The position numbers were made by a program, and so were the translations under genes. From CAYULW01 sp964445815 (lineage in GTDB: Bacteria; Bacteroidota; Bacteroidia; Flavobacteriales_E; Vicingaceae), in assembly GCA_964445815.1 (NCBI GenBank), contig CAYULW010000002.1, positions 617,499-681,498 of the forward strand: a stretch of DNA of 64,000 nt, read 5' to 3'. The notes beneath the pieces were generated by a model. The model was not told the origin of the DNA. It saw nothing but the letters and a program-made list of their open reading frames with translations, and did no database searches. Positions 50,872 to 60,379 of the stretch are shown here, one piece after another (positions within the stretch are counted from its first letter, which is position 1; the number at the start of each line of letters is the position of its first letter).

Positions 50872-50932
50872 TCAGTATAAACAGTTGAGAAACTTTAGAG
50901 GAGAAGAAGTTTCTTGCGGAAAATGGAGAACG

Positions 50933-51160
50933 ATGAATGTAGAAGTTCGCAACGAATCAGAGGAGAAGGACAAGTTCGCTTCCGTTTTAACGGTTGAGGA
51001 AGTATTAACAACAAAAGGTTTTGAGCACCTAACTAAAGAAGAGGCAGAAGAATACATACAAACATTGGTTCAGTTTTGTGTGATTGCTTACATGACCTAT
51101 TCAAAACTAGAAGCAAAAGGAGAAATCCAAGTTGAAACCAATAATAACCTAGCAGCATGA
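50933..51160 (+). CDS. Small recombinase-linked hypothetical protein
   Basis: About 75 residues from the ATG at 50933 (50885 is a longer alternative). Acidic and helical (VLTVEEVLTTKGFEHLTKEE) with no known domain. Its stop overlaps the recombinase start (ATGA), so they are translated together; a directionality or regulatory factor is conceivable. No family recognised. Confidence 0.5.
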   Translation: MNVEVRNESEEKDKFASVLTVEEVLTTKGFEHLTKEEAEEYIQTLVQFCVIAYMTYSKLEAKGEIQVETNNNLAA

Positions 51161-52962
51161 AACAGAAAGGAAATAAAAGGTTCTTAGAGTTTGCAGCCAA
51201 GCAACCCAAGCAAATTAAAAGAGAAACGAATGTTGCGGTTATTTATACAAGAGTATCATCAGCAGGGCAAGAAGATAATGCAAGTTTGAGTACACAGAGA
51301 AATATGTGTGATAACTATGCCCAAAGAAAAGGGCTTGACATCATCCAATACTTTGGTGGTACATCAGAATCGGCAAAAAACGATGATAGGAAGGAATTTC
51401 AACGAATGTTGAGTTATGTTAAACGAAATAAAAAAGTTTCCTATGTTTTGGTATACTCTTATTCTCGTTTTTCGAGGTCGGGACAAAGTGGGGCAAGTAT
51501 AGCAGCCGATTTAAGAAAAAGAGGTATTCATGTAATTGCCGTCACCCAAGAAGTAGATACAAGCACACCATCGGGCGTTTTCCAAGAAAACATCTTTCAC
51601 TCATTTAGTCAATACGACAATGAAGAAAGAAGAAGAAACATGATGAACGGAATGCAAACAGCATTGCGAGATGGTTATTGGCCATTAACTGTTCCCTTAG
51701 GATATACAAACCTTAGAAAAGGGCTTAAGTGTCACTTTCATAAAATTGTAGTCAATGAAAAGGGTAAGATCTTGAAACGAGCTTGGCAATGGAAAATCAA
51801 GTATAACCTATCTAATGTTGAGATTGTAAAACGATTGAATAAAGCAGGATTAAAAATAAATGAACGCAAACTATCAGCAACATTTAGGAATCCCTTTTAC
51901 TGTGGAAAGATTGTATGTAGTTTCATACCAAATGAAGTGCATGAAGGGCAACACGAAAAGATGGTTACACCTGAGCAGTTCTTTAAAGTAATTGAAATAT
52001 TAAAAGGACGGTTTGAAAAATGCAAGCATTCAGTAGCTACTAATCAGCAGTTACCACTAAAAAGGTTTGTTAGTTGCGGAGAATGTGGATCGCCCACAAC
52101 AGGTTACTTTGTAAAAAAGAAGAACCTCTACTATTATAAGTGTAGAACCAAAGGCTGTAAAAAGAACGTCAGTCAAAAGAAATTTCACGAGGATTTTAAA
52201 GAATTATTAAATAGGTATCAAATCAACCCTGATTCAAAGGGGCACATTGAAAAGACTTTAAAGTACGTATTCAAGCTCTACAATGAAGATGTAGAAAAAG
52301 GCTTAACAGACTATCGTTCTAATTTGACTAAAATATCCAATAAGATAGAACGATTGGAGGAACGCTACGTCGATGAAGATATTTCCAAAGAGTTTTTTAA
52401 CAAACACCATATACGATTAAGTAAAGAAAAAGAGGAAATTCAAGAGCAAATTGAAAATTCGATGATAAAAAGTTCGAACCTCGAAAAATGTATTGAATGG
52501 ACGGTTGATGTTAGCACGAAACTCAATGATATGTGGACATTCGAGGACTTTGAAAATAGTGAACGACTTCAAAAAGTGATATTTCCAGAGGGAATTACCT
52601 ATGATTGGGGAAACAGGCAATTTCGAACTTCTAGGGTCAATAGCTTCTTTCTCTCAATCCCCCAATTAAAGGTAGTTTCAGGGCAAAAAAAAGCGAGAGA
52701 AAAGGATATTATTCCTATTTCTCTCGCTAAGTCGGGGTACCAGGATTCGAACCTGGGACCTCCTGCTCCCAAAGCAGGCGCGATAACCGGACTACGCTAT
52801 ACCCCGATTTTTGCTTCTTTGCGGAGAGAGGGGGATTCGAACCCCCGATACCCTTGCGAGTATAACACCTTAGCAGGGTGCCGCTTTCAGCCACTCAGCC
52901 ACCTCTCCGAAGCGGAGGACAAAAGTAGACATCTATTTTTAATAGATGAAATGATTATTTAA
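51157..52962 (+). CDS. Large serine recombinase (integrase), frame runs into tRNA genes
   Basis: A frame of 601 codons. N-terminal resolvase domain with the catalytic Ser34 (IYTRVSSAGQ) and SYSRFSRSGQSGAS near residue 108. Recombinase domain about 165-285, a zinc ribbon SCGECGSPTTG...CRTKGC (about 307-338), and a coiled coil (about 375-450). From residue 526 the frame is the antisense of tRNA-Pro and tRNA-Ser (GYQDSNLGPP, EGDSNPRYPC), so the last 76 residues are not true recombinase sequence. The tail probably results from integration at the tRNA 3' end. It catalyses integration and excision of the element. Confidence 0.88.
   Translation: MKQKGNKRFLEFAAKQPKQIKRETNVAVIYTRVSSAGQEDNASLSTQRNMCDNYAQRKGLDIIQYFGGTSESAKNDDRKEFQRMLSYVKRNKKVSYVLVYSYSRFSRSGQSGASIAADLRKRGIHVIAVTQEVDTSTPSGVFQENIFHSFSQYDNEERRRNMMNGMQTALRDGYWPLTVPLGYTNLRKGLKCHFHKIVVNEKGKILKRAWQWKIKYNLSNVEIVKRLNKAGLKINERKLSATFRNPFYCGKIVCSFIPNEVHEGQHEKMVTPEQFFKVIEILKGRFEKCKHSVATNQQLPLKRFVSCGECGSPTTGYFVKKKNLYYYKCRTKGCKKNVSQKKFHEDFKELLNRYQINPDSKGHIEKTLKYVFKLYNEDVEKGLTDYRSNLTKISNKIERLEERYVDEDISKEFFNKHHIRLSKEKEEIQEQIENSMIKSSNLEKCIEWTVDVSTKLNDMWTFEDFENSERLQKVIFPEGITYDWGNRQFRTSRVNSFFLSIPQLKVVSGQKKAREKDIIPISLAKSGYQDSNLGPPAPKAGAITGLRYTPIFASLRREGDSNPRYPCEYNTLAGCRFQPLSHLSEAEDKSRHLFLIDEMII
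52685..52728 (-). terminator. Rho-independent terminator of the tRNA transcript
   Basis: On the minus strand AGCGAGAGAAATAGGA pairs with TCCTTTTCTCTCGCT, followed by a run of about eight T (plus-strand A-run from 52685). It starts 3 bases past the tRNA-Pro 3' end and lies inside the recombinase frame on the other strand. It would stop tRNA transcription from running into the island. Confidence 0.75.
52732..52806 (-). tRNA. tRNA-Pro(TGG)
   Basis: A full cloverleaf of 75 bases: acceptor CGGGGTA with TACCCCG, discriminator A, TTCGAAT T-loop, and anticodon TGG in the loop of CCTGCTTTGGGAGCAGG. CCA is not encoded. It is transcribed after tRNA-Ser in the same direction and followed by the hairpin at 52685-52728. 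The 3' end adjoins the recombinase gene and is the probable attachment site. Confidence 0.95.
52822..52908 (-). tRNA. tRNA-Ser(GCT)
   Basis: Eighty-seven bases with the long variable arm of class II tRNAs (TATACTCGCAAGGGTA region). Acceptor GGAGAGG pairs with TCTCTCC with one G-T pair, discriminator G, T-arm GGGGGTTCGAATCCCCC, anticodon GCT inside CCTGCTAAGG. Lies 15 bases upstream of tRNA-Pro, presumably in one transcript. Confidence 0.94.
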
Positions 52963-53016
52963 ACTTTTTCTGATTTTATCTTTCTTTCATCTTTTTGACA
53001 TTACATTTGTTTGGGT

Positions 53017-54639
53017 ATGTTCAAAAAAGCACACTTATTCTTCTCTTTAATCATTCTGTTTCTTGCTGCTTGCAAGCCTGAAGAAAAGCAAGAAAACACA
53101 GAATTAGTGATTGCATTGAAACACGACGCCAATGCTCTCAACCCTCTTCATGCTAAAGGATTTACCGCCAACTATTTGTGTATGCAGCTCTTTCAACCAT
53201 TGGTTGGAATAGATTATCAAACGAATCATTTGGTTGGTATTCTTGCAAAAAGAGCACCTAAAGTATTTTCCAATCCAAATGGTCACTTGTGCTATGAATA
53301 CGTCCTAAGGCGGAATGCTAAATTTGATAATGGGGAGACAATCAGTGCTAGTGATGTCCTGTTTTCCTTTAAGTTGGTCAATCTTGAAGGCACGGGATAT
53401 CCCGGTGCCTCTTCTTTCTACCGGTTTATTGATAGTATTTATACCAATAAGGATACCATTCGTTTCTTAACCCAACAAACCTATTTTTTGAACATCTACA
53501 GTACCGGAGATTTTTTTATTTTACCGGCAAGCGTATACGATCCAGAGAATATCCTTGAACAGTATAGTTTACAACAGATTAGAAACTATTCGGAGCAAGA
53601 TACTTTATTGACTCAATTTATCGAAAGCTTCAACACCCAAAAGTTTGATAAAGATTCTGAATTTATTTCCGGCTCTGGTCCCTATAGAATAAAGCAATGG
53701 GAGTCACAAGATCACATTATTCTGGAGCGAAAAGATACATGGTGGGGTCAACAGGATAGTCCTGAAAACACTTATTTTCAAAATCAGGCAAAATACATTA
53801 AGTATTTGTTTATTCCGGAAGAGGGAACGCAGATTTCGGCTTTTAAGTCAGGGCAAATAGATCTTCTAATGGGTATAGAAGGCAAAACACTAAATCAACT
53901 TTTAGACTTGGGTTTCAGAAGCAAAAAACAAGTCAAAACTGCTTATGAATATATTGGTTTTAACATGAGTTCAAAAGCTCTTCAAGACTTATCGATCAGA
54001 CGATCTATCAAAGAGAAAATAGACAAACATTTTATTTTAGAGAAAGTCTATCAAAATGCAGGAAGCCTTATCCACCATCCTATTCTTGATTCTTCCATTC
54101 TGCCTCAGCAACCTTCTTCAGTGAGTTTGGATTTTAAACCCTCATTATCTGAGCATCTTGAGCTCGATCTGCTGTTTAACACGAATGATGAAAGCAGGAA
54201 AACCTTGGCCTTGTGGCTAAAACAAGAACTTGAGAAAAGTAAGATTACGATTAACTTGGATGGCAAAGAATGGACTGCTTACCTGAATGCTTTAAGAAGT
54301 GGTAACTTTGATCTTTTTATTGGCTCTGTTCAAAGTGCTCCTATCCCACCTGACTTTTATACCGGTTTTCATTCAGACAATAGAGAAAAGGGAAGGAATT
54401 ACACGAATTATACTTCCCGTGAAGCAGATTCTTTGATCGAAAGCATTAGAGCATGTTTAGATAAAAAGAGGAGAGATTCTTTATATCAAGCTTTCGTCCA
54501 TCAATTAGAAAAAGACATTCCAATCATTTGTCTTTTTCGCCCACATGAATCTTTTGTATATTCGGATCGCATTAAAAATTTAGAAACAAGCGAGTACAGA
54601 CCTAACTTTTGGGCCCCAAGCATTGAACTTAGACCTTAA
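53017..54639 (+). CDS. Peptide-type ABC transporter substrate-binding lipoprotein
   Basis: About 540 residues (SBP_bac_5 family) with a lipobox (IILFLAACK). VLRRNAKFDNGETISASDV, LERKDTWWG and FIPEEGTQ are conserved segments. It captures oligopeptides or a similar ligand in the periplasm. Two permease genes follow with overlapping ends, but no ATPase gene is present in this window. TACATTTG at 53002-53009 is a probable -7 box 7 bases before the ATG. Confidence 0.87.
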   Translation: MFKKAHLFFSLIILFLAACKPEEKQENTELVIALKHDANALNPLHAKGFTANYLCMQLFQPLVGIDYQTNHLVGILAKRAPKVFSNPNGHLCYEYVLRRNAKFDNGETISASDVLFSFKLVNLEGTGYPGASSFYRFIDSIYTNKDTIRFLTQQTYFLNIYSTGDFFILPASVYDPENILEQYSLQQIRNYSEQDTLLTQFIESFNTQKFDKDSEFISGSGPYRIKQWESQDHIILERKDTWWGQQDSPENTYFQNQAKYIKYLFIPEEGTQISAFKSGQIDLLMGIEGKTLNQLLDLGFRSKKQVKTAYEYIGFNMSSKALQDLSIRRSIKEKIDKHFILEKVYQNAGSLIHHPILDSSILPQQPSSVSLDFKPSLSEHLELDLLFNTNDESRKTLALWLKQELEKSKITINLDGKEWTAYLNALRSGNFDLFIGSVQSAPIPPDFYTGFHSDNREKGRNYTNYTSREADSLIESIRACLDKKRRDSLYQAFVHQLEKDIPIICLFRPHESFVYSDRIKNLETSEYRPNFWAPSIELRP

Positions 54640-55943
54640 TGATTCAACTCATTGTCAAACGTATTCTTCTGTTCATTCCTGGTTTGTTTTTATTGCTAAG
54701 CTTCTGCTTTTATATTAGTCAACTTGCCGAAAGTCACCCTGCCAATATACTGCTAGAAGAACAAGAAAAGGTAAGTGATGTCGATCAAGAGATTAATCAA
54801 AAGATCATAGAAGAATATAAACTGGATCTACCTATCTATTACTTTAGCTTCCAACGTAAAAGTGCTCTTACTTGCCAGCCTTCACAATATTCGAATTCAT
54901 TATTAGCTACTTTAAATACTTTGGCCTATCGATCCGGTGATGCAATAAAAACTGAAGAATTTTATCAAAATTTTTTAAAAAATACCGATGAACTGAAGAC
55001 GATTCATTATGTCAATCATCTCAAACCACTTGAACTTGAAAAGGGCATAAACGAGAAAGAAAAAGTCTGTATTGAATGGTACAATAGAGTAATTGCTGAT
55101 AAAGGTATCCAAGTGAATAACTTTATTCCGGTTCTCAAGTGGCATGGTAACAAATGCCAATTTCACCAATGGTTAAGCCATTTACTAAGCGGCGATATGG
55201 GGAAATCATGGATAGATGGACAAGACCTCAATCGTAAAATTGGTATTGCATTAAGCCGTACAATAAGAATCAGTGGCATTGCTCTTTTACTGATCTTCAG
55301 CATTGGAATTGGATTAGGATATTACAGTGTCAAACATTCCAGTTCATGGTGGACAAAAACCATTGAGCAAGTTTTATTTTTGGCGTACTCCATCCCTAAT
55401 TTTTGGTTAGCAGGTATACTCATCTTTCTTTTCACTAATCCCATGACCTTAGATTGGTTTCCAAGCTACGGTTTTGGTGAGATTGATGAATCACACAATT
55501 GGTTCGAAGTCCTTAGTATTCGCTTACCACACCTTGTTTTACCTCTAATTTGTTACTCTTATACCTCTATAGCTATAGTCTACAGTCACACAAAAGAAGC
55601 ATTGAGCAGGGAACTACAAAGTGATTATGTCTTAACAGCACAAAGTAAGGGTTTGAGTTTTAGTCAAACCTTACGGACTCATGTTTTTAAAAATGCGAGT
55701 TTTCCAATTGTCACTCTATTGAGTGGGGTTTTTATTTTTCTACTTTCCGGATCTTTTGTTATTGAACACATCTTTGCCATTCCCGGGGTTGGAAAACTAA
55801 CCATCAATGCGATATTACTGAGAGACTTTCCCACACTCTATGCACTTATCCTTGTTTTTGCCATCGCTACTTTCTCCGGTTATCTGCTAAGCGATGTCTT
55901 GTATCGATTGGTTGATCCAAGATTAAACTCGAAACAGGCATGA
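54639..55943 (+). CDS. ABC transporter permease (DppB/OppB-like)
   Basis: An inner-membrane permease of 434 residues, longer than DppB (about 340) because of an extra periplasmic part (about 35-175). The helices and the EAA-type loop (ALSRELQSDYVLTAQSKGLS, about 315-334) belong to the peptide-type importers. It starts with TAATG overlapping the binding-protein stop and ends in ATGATGA overlapping the second permease. Confidence 0.88.
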   Translation: MIQLIVKRILLFIPGLFLLLSFCFYISQLAESHPANILLEEQEKVSDVDQEINQKIIEEYKLDLPIYYFSFQRKSALTCQPSQYSNSLLATLNTLAYRSGDAIKTEEFYQNFLKNTDELKTIHYVNHLKPLELEKGINEKEKVCIEWYNRVIADKGIQVNNFIPVLKWHGNKCQFHQWLSHLLSGDMGKSWIDGQDLNRKIGIALSRTIRISGIALLLIFSIGIGLGYYSVKHSSSWWTKTIEQVLFLAYSIPNFWLAGILIFLFTNPMTLDWFPSYGFGEIDESHNWFEVLSIRLPHLVLPLICYSYTSIAIVYSHTKEALSRELQSDYVLTAQSKGLSFSQTLRTHVFKNASFPIVTLLSGVFIFLLSGSFVIEHIFAIPGVGKLTINAILLRDFPTLYALILVFAIATFSGYLLSDVLYRLVDPRLNSKQA

Positions 55944-57007
55944 TGAAGCGTTTAAAACAAGGTAGCATCGGACTTAAGTTAGCTTTATTCTATCTGTGTT
56001 TATTGAGCATTGTTGCCACATTGGCTCCATTCATTGCCAATGAAGGAGCCTTAATTCCGTTTTCGGCAAGTAGCATTGATGTGAAAGCCATGAACCATTT
56101 TCCTCCCTTTAATTCAACCGGATCCCACTTATTAGGGACAGATAGTGCAGGGAGAGATGTACTTGCAGGTTTAATTTACGGCACAAGGAGTGCACTTTTC
56201 TTTGGTTTTACCTCTATGTTTATTGCATTATTCATTGCCATTTTTCTAGGTGGTTTATCAGGCTTTTACCAAAATGACCAATGGAGCATGCCCAAGTCTA
56301 AGTTTTACGCTATAGCATTAACAAGTTTAACTTTTATCATTCTAGTCATTAGTATTCCTCCCTACGAAATTAAAGGTATAGAAACCAGTAAGCTTCTATT
56401 GGCCTTACTATTTTGCATCCTCATTGCCTTCCTTTTCTACCTGATCAGTCAATTTCTGTTCAAGTTCATTTACAAAACAAAACAAAAAGCCATTCCTTTT
56501 GATTTCTTAATCAGTAGAGCAATAGAAAGTATTGATGCGCTACCCACCTTGTTTATTATCATTTGCTTTCAAGCTTTTTTACCTTCTAGTATATGGTCTA
56601 GTATTCTATTGCTTGGTTGTACCTTTTGGGTAGGTTTGGCCAAGATCATCAGAGCCGAATTGATCAAGGTTAGCAAACAAGACTATGTAAAAACAGCTAT
56701 TGCTTTAGGACTTCCAAAAAAGCGCATACTCGTTAAGCACGCTTTACCTAATATTTTGAGTCCGGTCATTGTACAGTTCATTTTCGGCATATCAGGCTGC
56801 ATACTCATGGAATCAACATTGAATTTTCTAGGAATAGGAACTAGCATTACAGATATTAATTGGGGAAGCATGTTAGCAGAATCCGGTCATCACATCTATG
56901 CATGGTGGCTAATGCTTTTCCCGGGAATCCTTCTTTTTCTAACCATTTACAGCTTAAGGCTTGTGGCAAATCACATTCAGAAAACTACTCCGGATACTCT
57001 ACCCTAA
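55940..57007 (+). CDS. ABC transporter permease (DppC/OppC-like)
   Basis: An inner-membrane permease of 355 residues. LGTDSAGRDVLAGLIYGTR (about 67-85) is the family N-terminal motif, and the loop LIKVSKQDYVKTAIALGLP (about 238-256) should contact an ATPase. Six or more helices. The 3' end overlaps the convergent HD-hydrolase gene by 23 bases. Confidence 0.88.
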   Translation: MMKRLKQGSIGLKLALFYLCLLSIVATLAPFIANEGALIPFSASSIDVKAMNHFPPFNSTGSHLLGTDSAGRDVLAGLIYGTRSALFFGFTSMFIALFIAIFLGGLSGFYQNDQWSMPKSKFYAIALTSLTFIILVISIPPYEIKGIETSKLLLALLFCILIAFLFYLISQFLFKFIYKTKQKAIPFDFLISRAIESIDALPTLFIIICFQAFLPSSIWSSILLLGCTFWVGLAKIIRAELIKVSKQDYVKTAIALGLPKKRILVKHALPNILSPVIVQFIFGISGCILMESTLNFLGIGTSITDINWGSMLAESGHHIYAWWLMLFPGILLFLTIYSLRLVANHIQKTTPDTLP

Positions 57008-59069
57008 CATGATAAATGTTCATGAGCTTGCGCTTAAATATGCGCTTGATCTGAGTAATGTCTTTAAAGGTAATGTTAGAGTTAATAAACTGTTGCTCTT
57101 CAATCTGATGATCGATAATAGCATTCACCAGTTTTTCAATAGACTCCCCATCATATGAACTTAAACTTCTGCTAGCCGCCTCAACAGAATCTGCCATCAT
57201 CAATACAGCTGTTTCTTTACTATAAGGTGTTGGTCCCGGATATTGGAATTTGGTTTCATCAATTTCCGCCTCGGGATTGTCTTTTTTATAGTTCCTTAAA
57301 AAATACTGCGTTTTCGTTGTGCCATGATGCGTACGAATAAAATCAATGATAATATCCGGCAACTTATGTTTCTGAGCCATTTCAATACCATCCAAAACAT
57401 GGTCTATGATAATTTTAGCGCTTTCTTCAGGACTCAAGTCATCGTGAGGGTTGTGGTCGGTATTCTGATTTTCAATAAAATAATTGGGCATGTTCATCTT
57501 TCCGATATCGTGATACATAGCACCAGTTCGAACAAGTAAAGAGTTACCACCAATCACCGTAATGGCTTCTTCTGCAAGATTAGACACCTGAAGTGAATGC
57601 TGGAATGTGCCGGGAGCTTTCATGTTTAGCTTTCGAAGTAGTTTATTATTGGTGTCTGCCAATTCCATGAGAGAAACATCGGAAACAAAACCAAATACCT
57701 TTTCAAAAATATAAATGAGAGGATAAGTAAATAAAGTCAACAAAGCACTACCGAAAAACCAACCAAAAAACAACCAATTGGTATTTGTAAATGAACCCTC
57801 CTGGATAAGCCCAATACCCAGATAACTAAGAGAATATACGGCAAAGATGATCAGAGAGGATAAAAACAATTGAGAGCGCTTTCTCAAATTTCTAATGCTA
57901 AAGAGTGTAATAATTCCTGTGATCATCTGCAAAATGATAAATTCATATGGATTGGGAGCAAAAAAGCCAATAATTAAGACAGTGACCAGATAAGTGAATA
58001 AAGCAATCCGAATATCAAAGAAAGTGCGAATTATCAATGGTAAAATGCAAAAAGGTACCAGATATAGATTGATGTTTTCAATATTCAGCGTCGCTTTTGC
58101 TCCAAAAACAAAAAGCACGATAAGGAGGAGCAGAAATACAATTTTGATATCGCTTTGAACAATGTGTTTTCTGAAAGACAATAAGAATAGAGCAAGTGAT
58201 AAAATCATCATACTGACTAAAACCACTTGACCTAACAAAATGTAGAAGAACTGATTAGATCCACCTATCTGAAGTTCATATTCTTTCTTTAGGGACTCTA
58301 AAATGCGGAAGCTCTCCTGGTTAAGAATATCACCTGTACTCACCACTCTCTCCCCTTTCTGTACCATGCCCAAACTCGGTGATATTTTTTGCAATGCATC
58401 TTCTCTAGCCAGTTGATTACTTGCTGCATCATAACTCACATTATGCCGTATGCTATTTTCAATCAAATCCAGTAAAAAGCGTACATCATCTTCTTTCTGT
58501 CCCTTTAACTGCTCCTCCGCATACTCAAACGCTTCTTGAATTGTATACAAATTAGATACGGCATAGTCTTTTGCCACATTGTCTTCTAAAACCACAATTT
58601 CATAGTCAGGAGATTGATCCTCTATGCTTGCGTGCAATTCAATAATGCCTGTTTTGAAAAGATGCGATAAGATGCTTCTTCCCTTCTGCTTAAGCTGTAC
58701 CTTGATTTTTCCTGTTGCCAAAGAAATGCCCGATCGCTCTTCCAGAAACAGATCCCATTTTCGTTCAAACTCTTCTTCGTAGAAATTCAGAGCCTCTTCC
58801 CGAACATTTAAGTTTTTAAAGAAATAAATCTTTTGACTTGACAGTATCTTTTCCTTTTCTTCTTTTAGAGCCTGTTCCGATTTATAGATGGGAAAATCAA
58901 AGGGGGCGATCAAGTCTTCATGCGGCCATGGCTTCCCTTTTGTAAACTCGTATTTAAATTTACCCTCTCTGGGAAAGATAAACACGATAAATGCCGTAGC
59001 CAGAAGAAACAGAAATACCTTAAAGATTAAACCGTGTTGGTTTCTGATGAATTCAATTAAACGCTTCAT
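56985..59069 (-). CDS. PgpH-like membrane HD-domain phosphohydrolase (7TM-HD)
   Basis: A protein of 694 residues: N-terminal helix, extracellular domain (about 35-260), seven membrane helices (about 265-445), and a cytosolic HD domain with MYHDIGK (about 519-525), DHNPHDDLSP and IRTHHG. Homologues (PgpH, 7TMR-HD) hydrolyse cyclic di-AMP. The HD metal ligands are intact. No linked cyclase in this window. It converges with the ABC permease gene. Confidence 0.88.
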   Translation of the reverse strand: MKRLIEFIRNQHGLIFKVFLFLLATAFIVFIFPREGKFKYEFTKGKPWPHEDLIAPFDFPIYKSEQALKEEKEKILSSQKIYFFKNLNVREEALNFYEEEFERKWDLFLEERSGISLATGKIKVQLKQKGRSILSHLFKTGIIELHASIEDQSPDYEIVVLEDNVAKDYAVSNLYTIQEAFEYAEEQLKGQKEDDVRFLLDLIENSIRHNVSYDAASNQLAREDALQKISPSLGMVQKGERVVSTGDILNQESFRILESLKKEYELQIGGSNQFFYILLGQVVLVSMMILSLALFLLSFRKHIVQSDIKIVFLLLLIVLFVFGAKATLNIENINLYLVPFCILPLIIRTFFDIRIALFTYLVTVLIIGFFAPNPYEFIILQMITGIITLFSIRNLRKRSQLFLSSLIIFAVYSLSYLGIGLIQEGSFTNTNWLFFGWFFGSALLTLFTYPLIYIFEKVFGFVSDVSLMELADTNNKLLRKLNMKAPGTFQHSLQVSNLAEEAITVIGGNSLLVRTGAMYHDIGKMNMPNYFIENQNTDHNPHDDLSPEESAKIIIDHVLDGIEMAQKHKLPDIIIDFIRTHHGTTKTQYFLRNYKKDNPEAEIDETKFQYPGPTPYSKETAVLMMADSVEAASRSLSSYDGESIEKLVNAIIDHQIEEQQFINSNITFKDITQIKRIFKRKLMNIYHVRVEYPE

Positions 59070-59182
59070 GGACTTTATGTTGCGAAGATAGCATTAATTC
59101 GATTTTAGCCTGACCTTCTTGTAAAAAAGCGCCAAGAATTAATCCGCTAATCCTTAATTTTGCGTGCAAATAAATCAAAAAC

Positions 59183-60361
59183 ATGAAAGAAGTATATATT
59201 GTATCTGCAGTGAGAACACCTATGGGTAGTTTTAATGGCTCTTTGTCAGGAATTTCAGCACCCAAATTGGGCGCTACCGCTATAAAGGGAGCATTAGAAA
59301 AAGGCGGAATAAATGCAGAAGAAGTTCAGGAAGTATTCATGGGCAATGTGATTCAAGCCAATGTAGGTCAAGCTCCGGCAAGGCAAGCTGCAATTTTTGC
59401 AGGCTTGAGTGAAAATGTTTCTTGTACAACTGTCAACAAAGTATGTGCTTCAGGAATGAAAGCCATTATGCTAGGTGCACAATCCATTATGCTTGGAGAC
59501 AATGATGTAGTTGTTGCGGGTGGTATGGAAAACATGTCGCAAGCACCATATTACTTGGAGAAAGCAAGAACAGGCTATAAGTACGGCAATGGAGTACTCA
59601 TTGATGGTTTAACCAAAGACGGTCTGATTGATGTCTATCACAATTACCCGATGGGAAATGCAGCTGAATTGTGTGCCAAAGAATGTAACATTAGTCGTGA
59701 AGAACAAGATAAATTTGCTATAGAATCTTACAAGCGATCTGCAGCCGCATGGGAAGCCGGAAAATTTAAGGATGAAGTAGTTCCTGTGGAAATCCCTCAG
59801 CGAAAAGGCGATCCGGTTTTGTTTGCCGAAGATGAAGAATACAAAAACGTCATGTTTGAAAAGATTCCGAATCTGAGACCCGTATTTGATCGTGAAGGAA
59901 CAGTGACCGCCGCCAATGCCTCAACCATTAATGATGGCGCCTCTGCTTTGGTTTTAATGAGCAAAGAAAAGATGGAAAGTCTGGGCCTAACACCCTTAGC
60001 CAAAATCGTTTCATTTGCTGACGCAGCTCAAGCACCCGAATGGTTTACTACCGCTCCGGCAAAGGCATTACCAAGAGCATTGGATAAAGCCAACTTAAAC
60101 AAAGATGATTTGGATGCAATAGAGTTAAATGAAGCTTTTTCAGTGGTTGGCATCGCAAACATTCAACAGATGGGACTGGATGCTTCAAAAGTGAACATTA
60201 ATGGAGGTGCAGTTTCTTTAGGACATCCGCTTGGAAATTCGGGGTCTAGAATTATTGTGACTCTAATCAATGTTTTAAAACAAAACAATGGCAAGTATGG
60301 TGGTGCCGGCATTTGTAATGGCGGCGGCGGTGCTTCAGCCATGGTGATTGAAAATTGCTAA
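59183..60361 (+). CDS. Acetyl-CoA C-acetyltransferase (thiolase)
   Basis: A thiolase of 392 residues that joins or splits acetyl-CoA units. NKVCASGMKA (catalytic Cys near 89), GGAVSLGHPLGNSGSR (His near 350) and ICNGGGGASA (second Cys near 380) are present. Used in ketone-body, PHB or isoprenoid-linked metabolism. TAATTTTG at 59155-59162 is a plausible -7 box. Confidence 0.93.
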   Translation: MKEVYIVSAVRTPMGSFNGSLSGISAPKLGATAIKGALEKGGINAEEVQEVFMGNVIQANVGQAPARQAAIFAGLSENVSCTTVNKVCASGMKAIMLGAQSIMLGDNDVVVAGGMENMSQAPYYLEKARTGYKYGNGVLIDGLTKDGLIDVYHNYPMGNAAELCAKECNISREEQDKFAIESYKRSAAAWEAGKFKDEVVPVEIPQRKGDPVLFAEDEEYKNVMFEKIPNLRPVFDREGTVTAANASTINDGASALVLMSKEKMESLGLTPLAKIVSFADAAQAPEWFTTAPAKALPRALDKANLNKDDLDAIELNEAFSVVGIANIQQMGLDASKVNINGGAVSLGHPLGNSGSRIIVTLINVLKQNNGKYGGAGICNGGGGASAMVIENC

Positions 60362-60379
60362 TAAGCGCTTTTTGAATCG

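Noticed and set aside
52732..52962. The last 76 residues of the recombinase as a real domain
   Set aside because: They are antisense of tRNA-Pro and tRNA-Ser; not a domain but a read-through tail.
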